DNA from: Verrucomicrobiota bacterium
GTDB lineage: Bacteria > Verrucomicrobiota > Verrucomicrobiia > CAIQCK01
Assembly: GCA_026397915.1 (NCBI GenBank)
Contig: JAPLTX010000047.1
Coordinates: forward strand, 1-64,000
Length of the DNA: 64,000 nt
Reading direction: 5' to 3'
Below the pieces are notes generated by a model. It searched no databases and was not told where the DNA came from. It saw only the letters and a list, made by a program, of their open reading frames with translations. Both the position numbers and the translations under genes were made by a program. Shown piece by piece: positions 43,161 through 52,733 of the stretch. The first letter of the stretch is position 1. Every line of letters begins with the position of its first letter.

Positions 43161-46100
43161 ATGAAGAACATCAGTCATCAGTTGGGATTCACAGCCAGAG
43201 GCTTGGGGTGGAGGCGCGGATTTGCTTTCGGAGTCGCGCTGGCTGCGATGGTGTGTGGTCCGGCGCCGCGAGCTTTGGCGGAGGACTACGTGACGAACGT
43301 GTTCAACCTGGTGTGGGTGGTAGATGGGTCTGGCGATTGGATTGTGGGGACGAACGGATCGCATAACGCGCTGATTTTGACGAATTGGGGCCAGTTGCAG
43401 GTCATCAACGGATCGAGCATCATCGGCTCCAACGCCACGGCGAACAACAACATGGGGTTGGTAAGCGGATCTGGCTCGCTCTGGAGCAACCGGGACTCGA
43501 TGGTGGTGGGTGCGATGGGGTCATCGAACCAGTTGACGATCAACGATGGCGGCCATGTCATCAGCTCCAACGGTTTCGTGGGCAACGCCGTCGGCGCGAA
43601 CGGCAACGCGGTGTTTGTGACGGATCCCGGCTCGATCTGGAGCAACGCCAACAACTTGTTTGTGGGCAACAGCGGCGATCGCAACTCAATGACGGTGACA
43701 AACGGCGGGCAGGTGCTCAGTGGCGGCTTGTTGACGATTGGCCGGGAGAGCGCCAACAATAACAGCATGACCATCCAGAGCGGTGGCCAGGTTTCCAGCG
43801 CTGGCGGTTCGATCGGCAACACTTTTGGAAGTGACAGCAACTTCGTTGCGGTGACGGGGGCGGGTTCGGCGTGGAACAATGGCGGCGATTTCTACGTTGG
43901 CGAAACCGGCTCCTTCAACAGGCTGACGGTCAGCGACAGCGGCTTGGTCGTGAACAACAACGCTTATGTAGGGTTTGCCAGCAACGCCAACAACAACGCG
44001 GTGTTGGTGACAGATGCCGGTTCGATCTGGAGCAACGGTGGCAATCTGTATGTAGGCTACAATGGCGCAGGCAACAACCTGACCATCAGCAACGGCGGAA
44101 CGGTTCTCAGCGGCGCCGGCTACCTGGGTTTCTTCACCAACTTCAGCGCCAACAACACCGTGCTGGTGACGGATGCCGGTTCGGTCTGGAGCAACAGCGG
44201 CAATTTGTATGTGGGCTACAATGGTGCGGGCAACAGCCTGACCATCAGCAACGGGGCGCAGGTCATCAACGGCAACGGCTACATCGGTCTTGACGGGGAG
44301 GCAATTAACAACACGGTGGTAGTGACCGGCGCGGGTTCGCTCTGGAACAATACGAACGATCTCTACGTGGGCTGGTTTGGCAAGAACGGCACGCTGATCA
44401 TCACCAACGGCGCGCAGGTGATGAACATGGACGGCCACATAGGCGCGGGAGGGAGCAACAACGTCGTGCTGGTGAGCGGCACGAACTCGCTCTGGGCCAA
44501 CGTTGGTGCTCTGTATATCGGCCAGAGCGGCAGCAATAACGCGCTGATCATCAACAACGGCGCGTTGGTCACCAACGGTTCGGGTTGGATTGGTTACAAC
44601 ACCAGCGCGTTCAACAACGCGGTGGTGGTGACCGGCGCCGGCACGATTTGGAGCAACTATTATCATCTGGGTGTCGGTTACTACGGCTCGGCCAACAGCC
44701 TGATTGTCAGCAACGGCGCGCAGGTCATCAACCGCTACGGCGAGGGCTACATTGGCCGCTACGCGAGCGCGAGCAACAACGCTGTTGTGGTGACGGGCAC
44801 CAACTCGCTCTGGCGCAACGTTGGCGACCGGGTTGTTTATGTCGGCTACGGCGGTTCGGGCAACAACCTGACCGTCAGCGACGGCGGCCATGTGGCCAAC
44901 GGCGCCGGCTACATCGGTTGGGACGCCACGGCGCTGACGAACTGGGCGTTGGTGACGGGCGCGGGTTCGCTCTGGACCAACAGCGGTGAGTTCGCAGTGG
45001 GTTACGGCGGCATCGGCAACAGCCTCGTTATCAGTAACGGCGGTCATGTTGTGAGCGGGCCGGCCTATCTGGGTTACACGGCTGATGCCACGAACAACAC
45101 GGCATTGGTCAGCGGCGCTGGCTCGGCGTGGAACATCGGCGGCGACCTTCAGGTTGGCGTCACAGGTTCCTTCAACCGCCTGAGTATCAGTGACGGCGGC
45201 ACGGTCGCGAACAACAACAGCCATGTAGGATTCGACAGCAACGCCAACAACAATACCGTCTTCGTTAATGGTTCCGGGTCGCTCTGGACCAACAACGGCG
45301 ATTTGACGGTCGGCAACTTCGGCTTCGGCAACGGCATGACCGTCAGCAACGGCGGCCTCGTCGTCAACAACAACGGCTACGTGGGCTTCAATGCCAGCGC
45401 CAGCAACAACACCGTGCTCGTTTCTGGTCCCGGCTCGACCTGGAGCAACATCAACAGACTGGCGGTCGGCGTCAGCGGCGGCGGCAACATTCTTACCATC
45501 AACAGCAGCGGTGTCATCTACAACACCACTGGCTTCATCGGCTTCAACGGCAGCGCGACGAACAACTCGGTGTTGGTAACGGGCGCGGGTTCGGTCTGGA
45601 ACAACAGCGGCGACCTCTATGTCGGTGCCACCGGCTCTTTCAACCGGTTGACGATCAGCGACGGCGGCCGGGTCAACAACAATAACGGCCACGTGGGATT
45701 CGATGTCGGCGCCAGTAACAACTCGGTATTGGTGACCGGCGCTGGAGCGGTCTGGAACAACAGCGGCAATCTGTTCATTGACGAGAACGGCTCCGGCAAC
45801 AGCCTGACCGTCAGCAACGGCGGCCAAGTCGCCAGCGTGAACGGTTACGTGGGTTTCGGCGCGAGCGCCAGCAACAACGAAGCGTTGGTGACGGGCGCAG
45901 GCTCGCTCTGGACCAACAGCGCGGACCTTCACATCGGCCTCGCCGGATCGTCGAATCGGCTGACGGTCAGCGACGGCGGCATGGTTGTGAACAGCAACGC
46001 TTATGTTGGCCTTGACGCGAGCGCCTACGGCAACGCGGTGTCAGTGACCGGCACTGGCTCGGTCTGGCGCAGCAGCGGCAAGCTTTACATCGGCGCAGCC

Positions 46101-49100
46101 GGTTCGAGCAACACGATGATGGTGACGCTCGGCGGCCGGGTCGTCAGCGGCGACAGCGCCATCGGCTACGCGGCGACCGCGAACAGCAATGCCGTGGAAG
46201 TCAGCGGTGCGGGCGCGACATGGACCAGCGGCGGCCTCAGCGTGGGCTACACCGGTTCGTTCAACCAGTTGTTGGTCGCGAGCGGTGGCCAAGTATTGAG
46301 CGCGTCTGGCGTGGTCGGTTTCGCCGGCTCTGACAACAGCGTGGTGGTGGCGGGCGCTGGTTCCACTTGGAGCAACACCGGGCAGTTTGCGTTGGGTGTT
46401 GCTGCGGGAAGCATGATGAACAGCCTGACCGTGACCAACGGCGGCAAGGTCTTCAGCGCCGGCGCAGTTATCGGTGGCCTTGGTTTCGCGAACAGCGCGT
46501 TGGTCGGCGGAACCGGCTCGGTTTGGAACAACGGCGGTGGCGACCTCTTCGTTGGCACCGCTGGTGTTTCCAACAGCTTGATCGTGACCAATGGCGGGCA
46601 GGTGCTCAGCGGCACGGGCTACATCGGTTGGGATGGCGCGGCCACGAACAACAGCGCGCTCGTCAGCGGCGCAGGCTCGTTGTGGAGCAACAGCGGCAGC
46701 CTCTACGTCGGCTTTACCGGCTCGTTCAACCAGTTAGCGATCAACGACGGCGGCACGGTCGTCGCCACCAACATCATCCTTGGTCACAGCATGGCTGCCA
46801 CGGGCAACGTCATCACTATCGCCGGAGGCAATCTCTACGCCACGAACGCCACCGTGAGCGGCGCGCTCGATGTGCTCAATGGAACACTTGCGTTCGACGG
46901 CGGCAACATCTTTGCCGATCACTTCTATCTCACAAATAATGTCCTGGGCGCGACCAATTCGGTCTTCAACTTCAACAGCGGCACATTGACGACCAAGGCC
47001 GACTCGCGGATCGTGACGCCTGCGGGCGTCGCTGCGGAAGTTGGCGGCGCGGCGGGGCAGGCGGCGGCATGGAATATCCTCGGCGGCAGCAATGTGGTGA
47101 TGCAAGCCGGCGGCGGCGCGGGCTTGCTGGTTCTCGGCAGCGTGCCCGGAGCAACCGGCGTAGTCACCGTCTCAGGCGGCACACTGGACCTGAACAACGG
47201 CGTGGTGAGAATCGGCGACAACAGCACCGGCAGCAGCCTTGTCATTACCAACGGCGGTCGGTTGCTCAGCGGCAGTGGAGTGATCGGAAATCTGGCCGGC
47301 GGCAATGATAACTCGGCGTTGGTGGCCGGCGCTGGTTCGGCTTGGAGCATCACGAATGATCTCTACGTCGGCAATGTCGGTTCCGGCAACAAGCTGACTG
47401 TCAGCGGCGGCGGCACAGTGACGGCAACGAACATCGTCGTGGGATTCGATCCGGCGTCGGCCAACAACCAGATCGCCGTGCTCGCCGGCGGCAATCTCGT
47501 CGCGACCAACGCGATAGCTGGCGGCGCGCTCGACGTGCGCAACGGTTCGTTGTCATTCAACGGCGGCCAAATCACTGCCAACTATTTCTACGCGACCAAC
47601 AACACCGCCGGCACGACCAAGTCGGTGTTCGACTTCAACGCTGGCACACTGAACACGCTGAACGGTTCGCAGATCGTCGTTCCGACGGGCAGCAACCTTA
47701 TCATCGGCGCGACAGCGGGACAGACGGCGACGTGGAACATCCTCGGCGGCACCAATCGGGTGTCCGAAGTGGTCGGGAACACCAGCACGACCATCGTTGG
47801 CAGCGTGGCTGGCGCGATTGGCGTGGTTACTGTCAGTGGTGCGGGCACGGTTTGGAGCAACACCACGGATCTATCGGTGGGCGACGCGAGCTCGTTCAAC
47901 CGGATGACGATTACCAACGGCGCGCAGGTGATGAGCGTCAACGGTTTCATTGGTAACGCCGCCAATGCCAACAGCAACCTTGTTGTGATTGCCGGCACCA
48001 ATTCCCTTTGGCTGACCAGCGGAAACCTGCTGGTTGGTGCGGCGGGCATCAGCAACATGCTCTTCGTCGGCAGCGGCGCCACGGTGGACGTTCGCGGCAC
48101 CTTCAGGGTCAACGCGAACAGCACGTTCCTGAACTATGGCAATCTGCTCAGCTCCGCGACGGAGGTTGGAGCAGGCGGCGAATTGATCGTGACCAGCGGC
48201 GGCGCGTTGGGCACTGGCGCGGTCGCCAACAGCGGAACATTGATATTCAACCCCAGCGGGACATTGACCGTCACCAACACCATCAGCGGCGTCGGCAACA
48301 TGGTCGAGAACGGCCCCGGCACGTTGGTGCTGCTCTCGTCCAACTCCTATAGCGGCGGCACGTTGATTACCGCCGGCACGGTGTCATTGAAGAACTCCTT
48401 CGCGTTGGGTTCCGGTCCGGTCACACTCACAGGCGGTTTGCTGAAAGCCGACCCGCTGGCCATGAGTTTCGCCACCTACTCGCAGAGCGGCGGCACGTTA
48501 CAAATGGCGATTGGCGGCACGACGGGAGCGGGCGTTGATTACGACCGAGTCAACGTCACCGGGGCAGCCACAATCAGCGGCGGGACGTTGAAGATCGTGC
48601 CGTTTGGCGCCTACCAGCCGAAGCGCGGCGACGCGGTGCCGTTGATGGTGGCGGGCACGCTGACCGGAACGTATCCGCTGTTCGATTCCACGGCGTTCTA
48701 TGCCGGCGCGACTCCGGCGAGTGCGTTGTTGCAGCCGAACTTGAGCTATAGCGCAACGACGATGACCTTGCAGTGGTCGCAACTGCCGTTCCTGCCGTAT
48801 GCAGTGACGCCGAACCAGCAAGCTGTGGCCCGCAACCTCGATTCGACGGCAACCGACCCGCGGACGAAGGCGGCGATGGACTATATAGACTACCTGCCCG
48901 GCGGCGTGTCCCAGGTGGCGGGGGCAATGGACCAAATCTCGCCACACCAGTTGATCCCGATGTTCACGATGGGCTTCGCCGGCGCGGAAGTGCAGGGCTA
49001 CAACCTGCTGGCGCGCTTGCGCGACGTGCGCGCTGGCAGCAGCGGCTTCAGCTCCAGCGGGCTGAGCTTCTACGACCCGACTGGCACGGTGGATGGCAGG

Positions 49101-50063
49101 ATGGGCTTCTACGATCCGGTCGGTGGCAGCGGACCCGGGCCGCTTACGCACCTTGCTTCGAGCGAGGCGGGAGAGGCCACCCGCGTCTTCAAGAACAAGC
49201 CGCTGTTCCTCCCGCTGAAAGACAATCCGTGGGGCGTGTTCGTAAGCGGCGCGGGGCAGTTCGTCGGCGTGCAGGGCGACCACAACGCCAACGGTTACCA
49301 TGTGGCCAGCGGTGGCTTCACCGTTGGCGCGGACTACCGTCTGATGGACGGCACGATGTATCCGTTTGACCAGCTTGTGATCGGCGCGGCGCTCGGCTAC
49401 GCCAACAGCAGCTCGGACATCGGCGGCGACGGGCGTATCACTGTCAATGGCGGCCAAGCCAACGTTTACACGGCGTGGTTCAAGGAAGGTTTCCACGTCG
49501 AAAGCATGGTTGGCGGCGGTTTCGACGTTTACGACACGCGGCGCGATGCGTTGGGCGGCTCGGCCACTGCGAACGTCAATGGCTACCATCTGCAAGGCAT
49601 GCTGGGCACCGGCTACGACTGGCAGAGCGGGCCGTGGACTTTCGGCCCGCAGGTGTCGGCGCAATACACCCGCGTCATGCTCGACAGCTTCACCGAGAAC
49701 GGCTCGCTGTTGCCGCTGCGCATAGACTCCCAGAACGCGGACTCGCTGCACTCGCGCGTGGGCGCGCACCTGACGTATCAAGCCGTGCTGGGCAAGATAC
49801 GGCTGACGCCGGAAGTGCGCGCCGGTTGGCGGCACGAGTTCATGAATCCCGATATTGCCTTGGATTCGCAATTTGCCAATGGCGCGGGCGGCGTGTTCAG
49901 CGTGCGCGGGCCGGCATTGGGCAAGGACAGCGCGGTGTTGGGCGCAGGCTTGTCGGCGCAATGGACCGACGATCTGGCGACGTTCATCAACTACGATACC
50001 GAGCTGGGGCGCGCCAACTACCAGCTCCACTACGTGAACGCCGGTGTGCGGATTAGTCTCTGA
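43161..50063 (+). CDS. Giant autotransporter with about 25 beta repeats
   Basis: The 2300-residue product starts at ATG 43161 with a long signal peptide ending RALAED. Residues about 60-1650 are repeats of roughly 50 residues following the pattern G-Y-(I/V)-G...N-N-x-(V/L)-V-T-G-A-G-S-x-W-x-N-x-G-x-L-Y-V-G...N-x-L-x-(I/V)-S-N-G-G; I count about 25 copies. An autotransporter-associated strand repeat follows near 1710 (GPGTLVLLSSNSYSGGT). After a Pro/Ala linker and a helix (DQISPHQLIPMF), a C-terminal barrel of about 280 residues ends in YVNAGVRISL. It is a type Va secreted or surface-held beta-helix, probably an adhesin or S-layer-like fibre. No protease motif or PEP-CTERM tail was found. Confidence 0.92.
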   Translation: MKNISHQLGFTARGLGWRRGFAFGVALAAMVCGPAPRALAEDYVTNVFNLVWVVDGSGDWIVGTNGSHNALILTNWGQLQVINGSSIIGSNATANNNMGLVSGSGSLWSNRDSMVVGAMGSSNQLTINDGGHVISSNGFVGNAVGANGNAVFVTDPGSIWSNANNLFVGNSGDRNSMTVTNGGQVLSGGLLTIGRESANNNSMTIQSGGQVSSAGGSIGNTFGSDSNFVAVTGAGSAWNNGGDFYVGETGSFNRLTVSDSGLVVNNNAYVGFASNANNNAVLVTDAGSIWSNGGNLYVGYNGAGNNLTISNGGTVLSGAGYLGFFTNFSANNTVLVTDAGSVWSNSGNLYVGYNGAGNSLTISNGAQVINGNGYIGLDGEAINNTVVVTGAGSLWNNTNDLYVGWFGKNGTLIITNGAQVMNMDGHIGAGGSNNVVLVSGTNSLWANVGALYIGQSGSNNALIINNGALVTNGSGWIGYNTSAFNNAVVVTGAGTIWSNYYHLGVGYYGSANSLIVSNGAQVINRYGEGYIGRYASASNNAVVVTGTNSLWRNVGDRVVYVGYGGSGNNLTVSDGGHVANGAGYIGWDATALTNWALVTGAGSLWTNSGEFAVGYGGIGNSLVISNGGHVVSGPAYLGYTADATNNTALVSGAGSAWNIGGDLQVGVTGSFNRLSISDGGTVANNNSHVGFDSNANNNTVFVNGSGSLWTNNGDLTVGNFGFGNGMTVSNGGLVVNNNGYVGFNASASNNTVLVSGPGSTWSNINRLAVGVSGGGNILTINSSGVIYNTTGFIGFNGSATNNSVLVTGAGSVWNNSGDLYVGATGSFNRLTISDGGRVNNNNGHVGFDVGASNNSVLVTGAGAVWNNSGNLFIDENGSGNSLTVSNGGQVASVNGYVGFGASASNNEALVTGAGSLWTNSADLHIGLAGSSNRLTVSDGGMVVNSNAYVGLDASAYGNAVSVTGTGSVWRSSGKLYIGAAGSSNTMMVTLGGRVVSGDSAIGYAATANSNAVEVSGAGATWTSGGLSVGYTGSFNQLLVASGGQVLSASGVVGFAGSDNSVVVAGAGSTWSNTGQFALGVAAGSMMNSLTVTNGGKVFSAGAVIGGLGFANSALVGGTGSVWNNGGGDLFVGTAGVSNSLIVTNGGQVLSGTGYIGWDGAATNNSALVSGAGSLWSNSGSLYVGFTGSFNQLAINDGGTVVATNIILGHSMAATGNVITIAGGNLYATNATVSGALDVLNGTLAFDGGNIFADHFYLTNNVLGATNSVFNFNSGTLTTKADSRIVTPAGVAAEVGGAAGQAAAWNILGGSNVVMQAGGGAGLLVLGSVPGATGVVTVSGGTLDLNNGVVRIGDNSTGSSLVITNGGRLLSGSGVIGNLAGGNDNSALVAGAGSAWSITNDLYVGNVGSGNKLTVSGGGTVTATNIVVGFDPASANNQIAVLAGGNLVATNAIAGGALDVRNGSLSFNGGQITANYFYATNNTAGTTKSVFDFNAGTLNTLNGSQIVVPTGSNLIIGATAGQTATWNILGGTNRVSEVVGNTSTTIVGSVAGAIGVVTVSGAGTVWSNTTDLSVGDASSFNRMTITNGAQVMSVNGFIGNAANANSNLVVIAGTNSLWLTSGNLLVGAAGISNMLFVGSGATVDVRGTFRVNANSTFLNYGNLLSSATEVGAGGELIVTSGGALGTGAVANSGTLIFNPSGTLTVTNTISGVGNMVENGPGTLVLLSSNSYSGGTLITAGTVSLKNSFALGSGPVTLTGGLLKADPLAMSFATYSQSGGTLQMAIGGTTGAGVDYDRVNVTGAATISGGTLKIVPFGAYQPKRGDAVPLMVAGTLTGTYPLFDSTAFYAGATPASALLQPNLSYSATTMTLQWSQLPFLPYAVTPNQQAVARNLDSTATDPRTKAAMDYIDYLPGGVSQVAGAMDQISPHQLIPMFTMGFAGAEVQGYNLLARLRDVRAGSSGFSSSGLSFYDPTGTVDGRMGFYDPVGGSGPGPLTHLASSEAGEATRVFKNKPLFLPLKDNPWGVFVSGAGQFVGVQGDHNANGYHVASGGFTVGADYRLMDGTMYPFDQLVIGAALGYANSSSDIGGDGRITVNGGQANVYTAWFKEGFHVESMVGGGFDVYDTRRDALGGSATANVNGYHLQGMLGTGYDWQSGPWTFGPQVSAQYTRVMLDSFTENGSLLPLRIDSQNADSLHSRVGAHLTYQAVLGKIRLTPEVRAGWRHEFMNPDIALDSQFANGAGGVFSVRGPALGKDSAVLGAGLSAQWTDDLATFINYDTELGRANYQLHYVNAGVRISL

Positions 50064-50077
50064 GGCTGTTGTGAGAA

Positions 50078-50137
50078 GAACGGGCTTCCAAGCCCGTTCC
50101 TCCTTGTGCGTTGCGGAACGGATACGGACATCCGTTC
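50078..50137. terminator. Double hairpin between convergent genes
   Basis: GAACGGGCTT-CC-AAGCCCGTTC (50078-50099) is followed by GAACGGAT-ACGGAC-ATCCGTTC (50116-50137). The pair lies 15 bp after the autotransporter stop and 10 bp before the end of the convergent FlgT-like gene, a place for a two-way terminator. There is no T-run; it may also be a dispersed palindromic element. Confidence 0.5.
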
Positions 50138-50146
50138 TACGGGCGG

Positions 50147-51268
50147 TTACTTCACCGCGCAATCAATCCGGTTTGGCGTGCGCGTGGTGATCGTCAGCTT
50201 CGGGGCAGGGCACTTGTCGAGGACGCGGTCAAAATCGCCCCAGATGGAGCCTTCCACCGTCACATCCAGTTCGAGCGCGTTGTTGGCGTAGAGCCGCTCG
50301 TGGACACCGGTGACGCCGCGTTGCTGCTTGAGCCAATCCATGACGGCGTTGCGGCCTTCGTAGTTGATGTTGTTGATGATGACCTTGACGTCCGCGGTGT
50401 TGAAGACCTCGCTGCGCCATTTCTCGACAAGCTTGGCTGAGAGGCTGTCGGCGAGCTTCAGCGCCGTTTCGCCGAGCGCCTTTTGCGCGGTCGGCAGCAT
50501 CCCCGGTCCGCGCGCGACGCCGCTCGCGTGGTCCACACAGATAATCCGGGCGCTGTCGGTGTTGATGGCGCGCGCATTGACGTTGGCACTCATCGCAAAC
50601 ACTTTGATGCCGTAAGTATCGCTGGCCTCCTGCAAACTGCTGATGGCTTCGTAGGTGATGACCACCTCGGCGTCAAACTTCCGCCCCAGCGCTGCGCAAC
50701 GGGCGGCGTCCTGAAGTTCTTTCTCGTTGGCGACCTGCATGGCTTCCTTGCTCACCAGTGGAAAGTTCAGCTCGGAGAACCGCATTTCCAGCGCCGTCTG
50801 CACGTCCTGTATCTTCACAGCGCTGTCCACTTGCGCGTTCTCGACGCGCGCGACCCCGATTACCATGATGCGCGGGTTCTTCTTCTGCTGCTTGACGATA
50901 TTGAGCGCCTGGATGTCCTTCCTCAACATGCCGAGCGCGACAATGGCCTTCACTTTGATGCGGTAGATGCCGCCCTCGCCGTTGTTGTCGCCGACGATCT
51001 CGTAGGTGCGGACGTAGCCCTTGGTCGCGGCGTAAATCTTGTCGTCGAGGAGTTGGAAGTTCTGCGTCATCGTCTCGGAGTCCACCACCGCGCCGACGCC
51101 TTTCTCGACAGCGGAGCGCAACGCCCGTTGGATGGCCTCGTCGCGCGCCTTCAGGTCGGAGCCGGCGGCGCGGCCGTCAGCGATGACTTCCTGCTCGGCC
51201 ACAGGCGCCTGAGCGTAGGCGTTGACCAAGAGCAGCACTGCCAGCAATGGAAGAGCTTTGCGGATCAT
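50147..51268 (-). CDS. Exported FlgT/LPP20-like protein
   Basis: The 373-residue product has a signal peptide ending NAYAQA. Its first domain (ADGRAAGSDLKARDEAIQRALRSAVEKGVGAVV) matches the FlgT N-terminal pattern, in which the AxG...RDxAIxxAL helix is conserved; the middle has an ABC-tool-kit-like region (PRIMVIGVARVENA) and the end a third domain (VKVIINNINYEGRNAVMDWL). In Vibrio FlgT builds the flagellar H ring, but related proteins occur in non-motile bacteria with unknown envelope roles. No flagellar gene is nearby. A small lipoprotein gene lies just upstream on the same strand. Confidence 0.72.
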   Translation of the reverse strand: MIRKALPLLAVLLLVNAYAQAPVAEQEVIADGRAAGSDLKARDEAIQRALRSAVEKGVGAVVDSETMTQNFQLLDDKIYAATKGYVRTYEIVGDNNGEGGIYRIKVKAIVALGMLRKDIQALNIVKQQKKNPRIMVIGVARVENAQVDSAVKIQDVQTALEMRFSELNFPLVSKEAMQVANEKELQDAARCAALGRKFDAEVVITYEAISSLQEASDTYGIKVFAMSANVNARAINTDSARIICVDHASGVARGPGMLPTAQKALGETALKLADSLSAKLVEKWRSEVFNTADVKVIINNINYEGRNAVMDWLKQQRGVTGVHERLYANNALELDVTVEGSIWGDFDRVLDKCPAPKLTITTRTPNRIDCAVK

Positions 51269-51327
51269 GTTGGACCTCCCCGCCGGTCGCGGGCAAACAC
51301 TGCGCGCAACCGGCGCAGCACGGCGGA

Positions 51328-51465
51328 TTACTTCACCACTTCTTGTTGATGGACGACCGGACCTTCGCGGATGACGCGCTTCTCAACATAAGGCTCATCG
51401 CAGCCGATGGTCGTAAACGCCATGGCAGCGAGCAGCAACCACAGAAACAGATTTCCTTTAATCAT
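51328..51465 (-). CDS. Small lipoprotein (45 residues)
   Basis: A short frame reads MIKGNLFLWLLLAAMAFTTIGC, a lipoprotein signal with lipobox TIGC, followed by 23 polar residues (DEPYVEKRVIREGPVVHQQE). AAAGGAGA lies eight bases before the ATG at 51465. It sits 59 bp upstream of the FlgT-like gene on the same strand, so the two may be co-transcribed and both face the periplasm. Nothing else can be said of its role. Confidence 0.7.
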   Translation of the reverse strand: MIKGNLFLWLLLAAMAFTTIGCDEPYVEKRVIREGPVVHQQEVVK

Positions 51466-51608
51466 TGTTCATTCTCCTTTGATTCAAACTACTGTGCGAC
51501 AATCTAGCATACGTCGTTCTCAGGGCAACGGATTTTCGTAAACACGCGTCTTTTGACGGCGACATCTGCAACGTATTCAATCCCAGCGCGACCCGTCTCC
51601 AACCGCAT

Positions 51609-52670
51609 TCATGCCTTCGCCTGCCGCAAATACGCCAGCAACGCGCGGTATTGTTCGGTCAAGCCCTGCTCGATGGGCTGGCGACGGGCGTAGGGGGCTT
51701 TGAAATAGAAACTCAGCCACTCCTGTGGTCCGCGCTCGCCGCGGCGCACGGCTAGGTCCATGAACCGCACCAAGTCCACCACCAGCGGCGCGGCAAGGAT
51801 CGAATCGCGGCATAGGAAGTTCACCTTCAGCGCCATCGGTTTGCCGAGAAAGCCCACGAGATCAATGTTGTCCCACGCTTCCTTGTTGTCGCCGCGCGGC
51901 GGGTAATAGTTGATCTGCACGAGATGCGACGGCACCGCGTAGCCGAGCATCTGGTCGAGCAGGTCGCTCTTGCATTTCTGCTTCGCGCGGTGCGCGGCGG
52001 GATCGTTGAGCGTGCGGCCGTCCTCGTTGCCGAGCAGGTTCGTGGAGAACCAGCCTGCCACGCGCAGCGCTCGCGCGCGAAACGCCGGCGCGAGCACGCT
52101 CTTCATCATCGTCTGGCCCGTCTTGCCGTCCTTGCCCGCCAACGGCACGCCGCGTTGCTCCGCCAGCTTGCGCAGCGCAGGTAGCTCGTCGGCGATGTTC
52201 GGCGTGAAGTTGATGAAAGGGCAGCCCGACTCGATGGCGGCGCGGGCGTAAATGGCCGACGCGCCGCGCTTGCCGGCCGGCTCCGTCGAGGTCAGGTTGA
52301 CCACGACCACGCGCGAGAGGCGGTGCCGGCGTTGAAACGCGGCGAGATCGCGGCGGGCGGCGGCTGCGCTCCAGCGCGCGGGCCAGGCGCGGAGTTTGCG
52401 CAGCGCGGGGGCAACGGGCCTGAGCTGTTCGGCGCCGACCACGTTGTTGCGGAGGGCGGCTTCGTGCTCGTTTTCCAGTCGCGGGTCCCAGCCGGCAAAA
52501 ACCAGACGGTCCAGCGCCGCCAGCGCCGCCAGCTTCTGCACGGCGGGGTCTTCGCTCAACAACCCGGTCGGCTCCGACAGCCCGCGCCGGATCAACTCAA
52601 CCCCGGCCACGACTGTGGACGCGACCGCGCCGTTCAATCCCGCAATGGCTACTCCGATGGATTCGCTCAC
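51609..52670 (-). CDS. ino1: Inositol-3-phosphate synthase
   Basis: The 353-residue enzyme converts glucose 6-phosphate to inositol 3-phosphate with NAD. The N-terminal Rossmann start is GVAIAGLNGAVASTV; the family's core segments follow: PFINFTPN, LAGKDGKTGQTMMKSVLAP and GWFSTNLLGNEDGRTLNDP. It is shorter than the eukaryotic enzyme, as usual for bacterial forms. The product could feed phosphatidylinositol-type lipids or compatible solutes. No inositol phosphatase or PI synthase gene is in the window. Confidence 0.92.
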   Translation of the reverse strand: MSESIGVAIAGLNGAVASTVVAGVELIRRGLSEPTGLLSEDPAVQKLAALAALDRLVFAGWDPRLENEHEAALRNNVVGAEQLRPVAPALRKLRAWPARWSAAAARRDLAAFQRRHRLSRVVVVNLTSTEPAGKRGASAIYARAAIESGCPFINFTPNIADELPALRKLAEQRGVPLAGKDGKTGQTMMKSVLAPAFRARALRVAGWFSTNLLGNEDGRTLNDPAAHRAKQKCKSDLLDQMLGYAVPSHLVQINYYPPRGDNKEAWDNIDLVGFLGKPMALKVNFLCRDSILAAPLVVDLVRFMDLAVRRGERGPQEWLSFYFKAPYARRQPIEQGLTEQYRALLAYLRQAKA

Positions 52671-52733
52671 GCCCCGCAGCCTGCCTCATCCCCGCCACTC
52701 CTGCAAGCGTGCGGTGGGCAGGGATGAAAGGAG

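Noticed and set aside
43686..45932. A 748-residue minus-strand frame opposite the autotransporter
   Set aside because: It reflects the repeats of the plus-strand gene; the product is an artificial Ala/Val/Arg repeat without family features.
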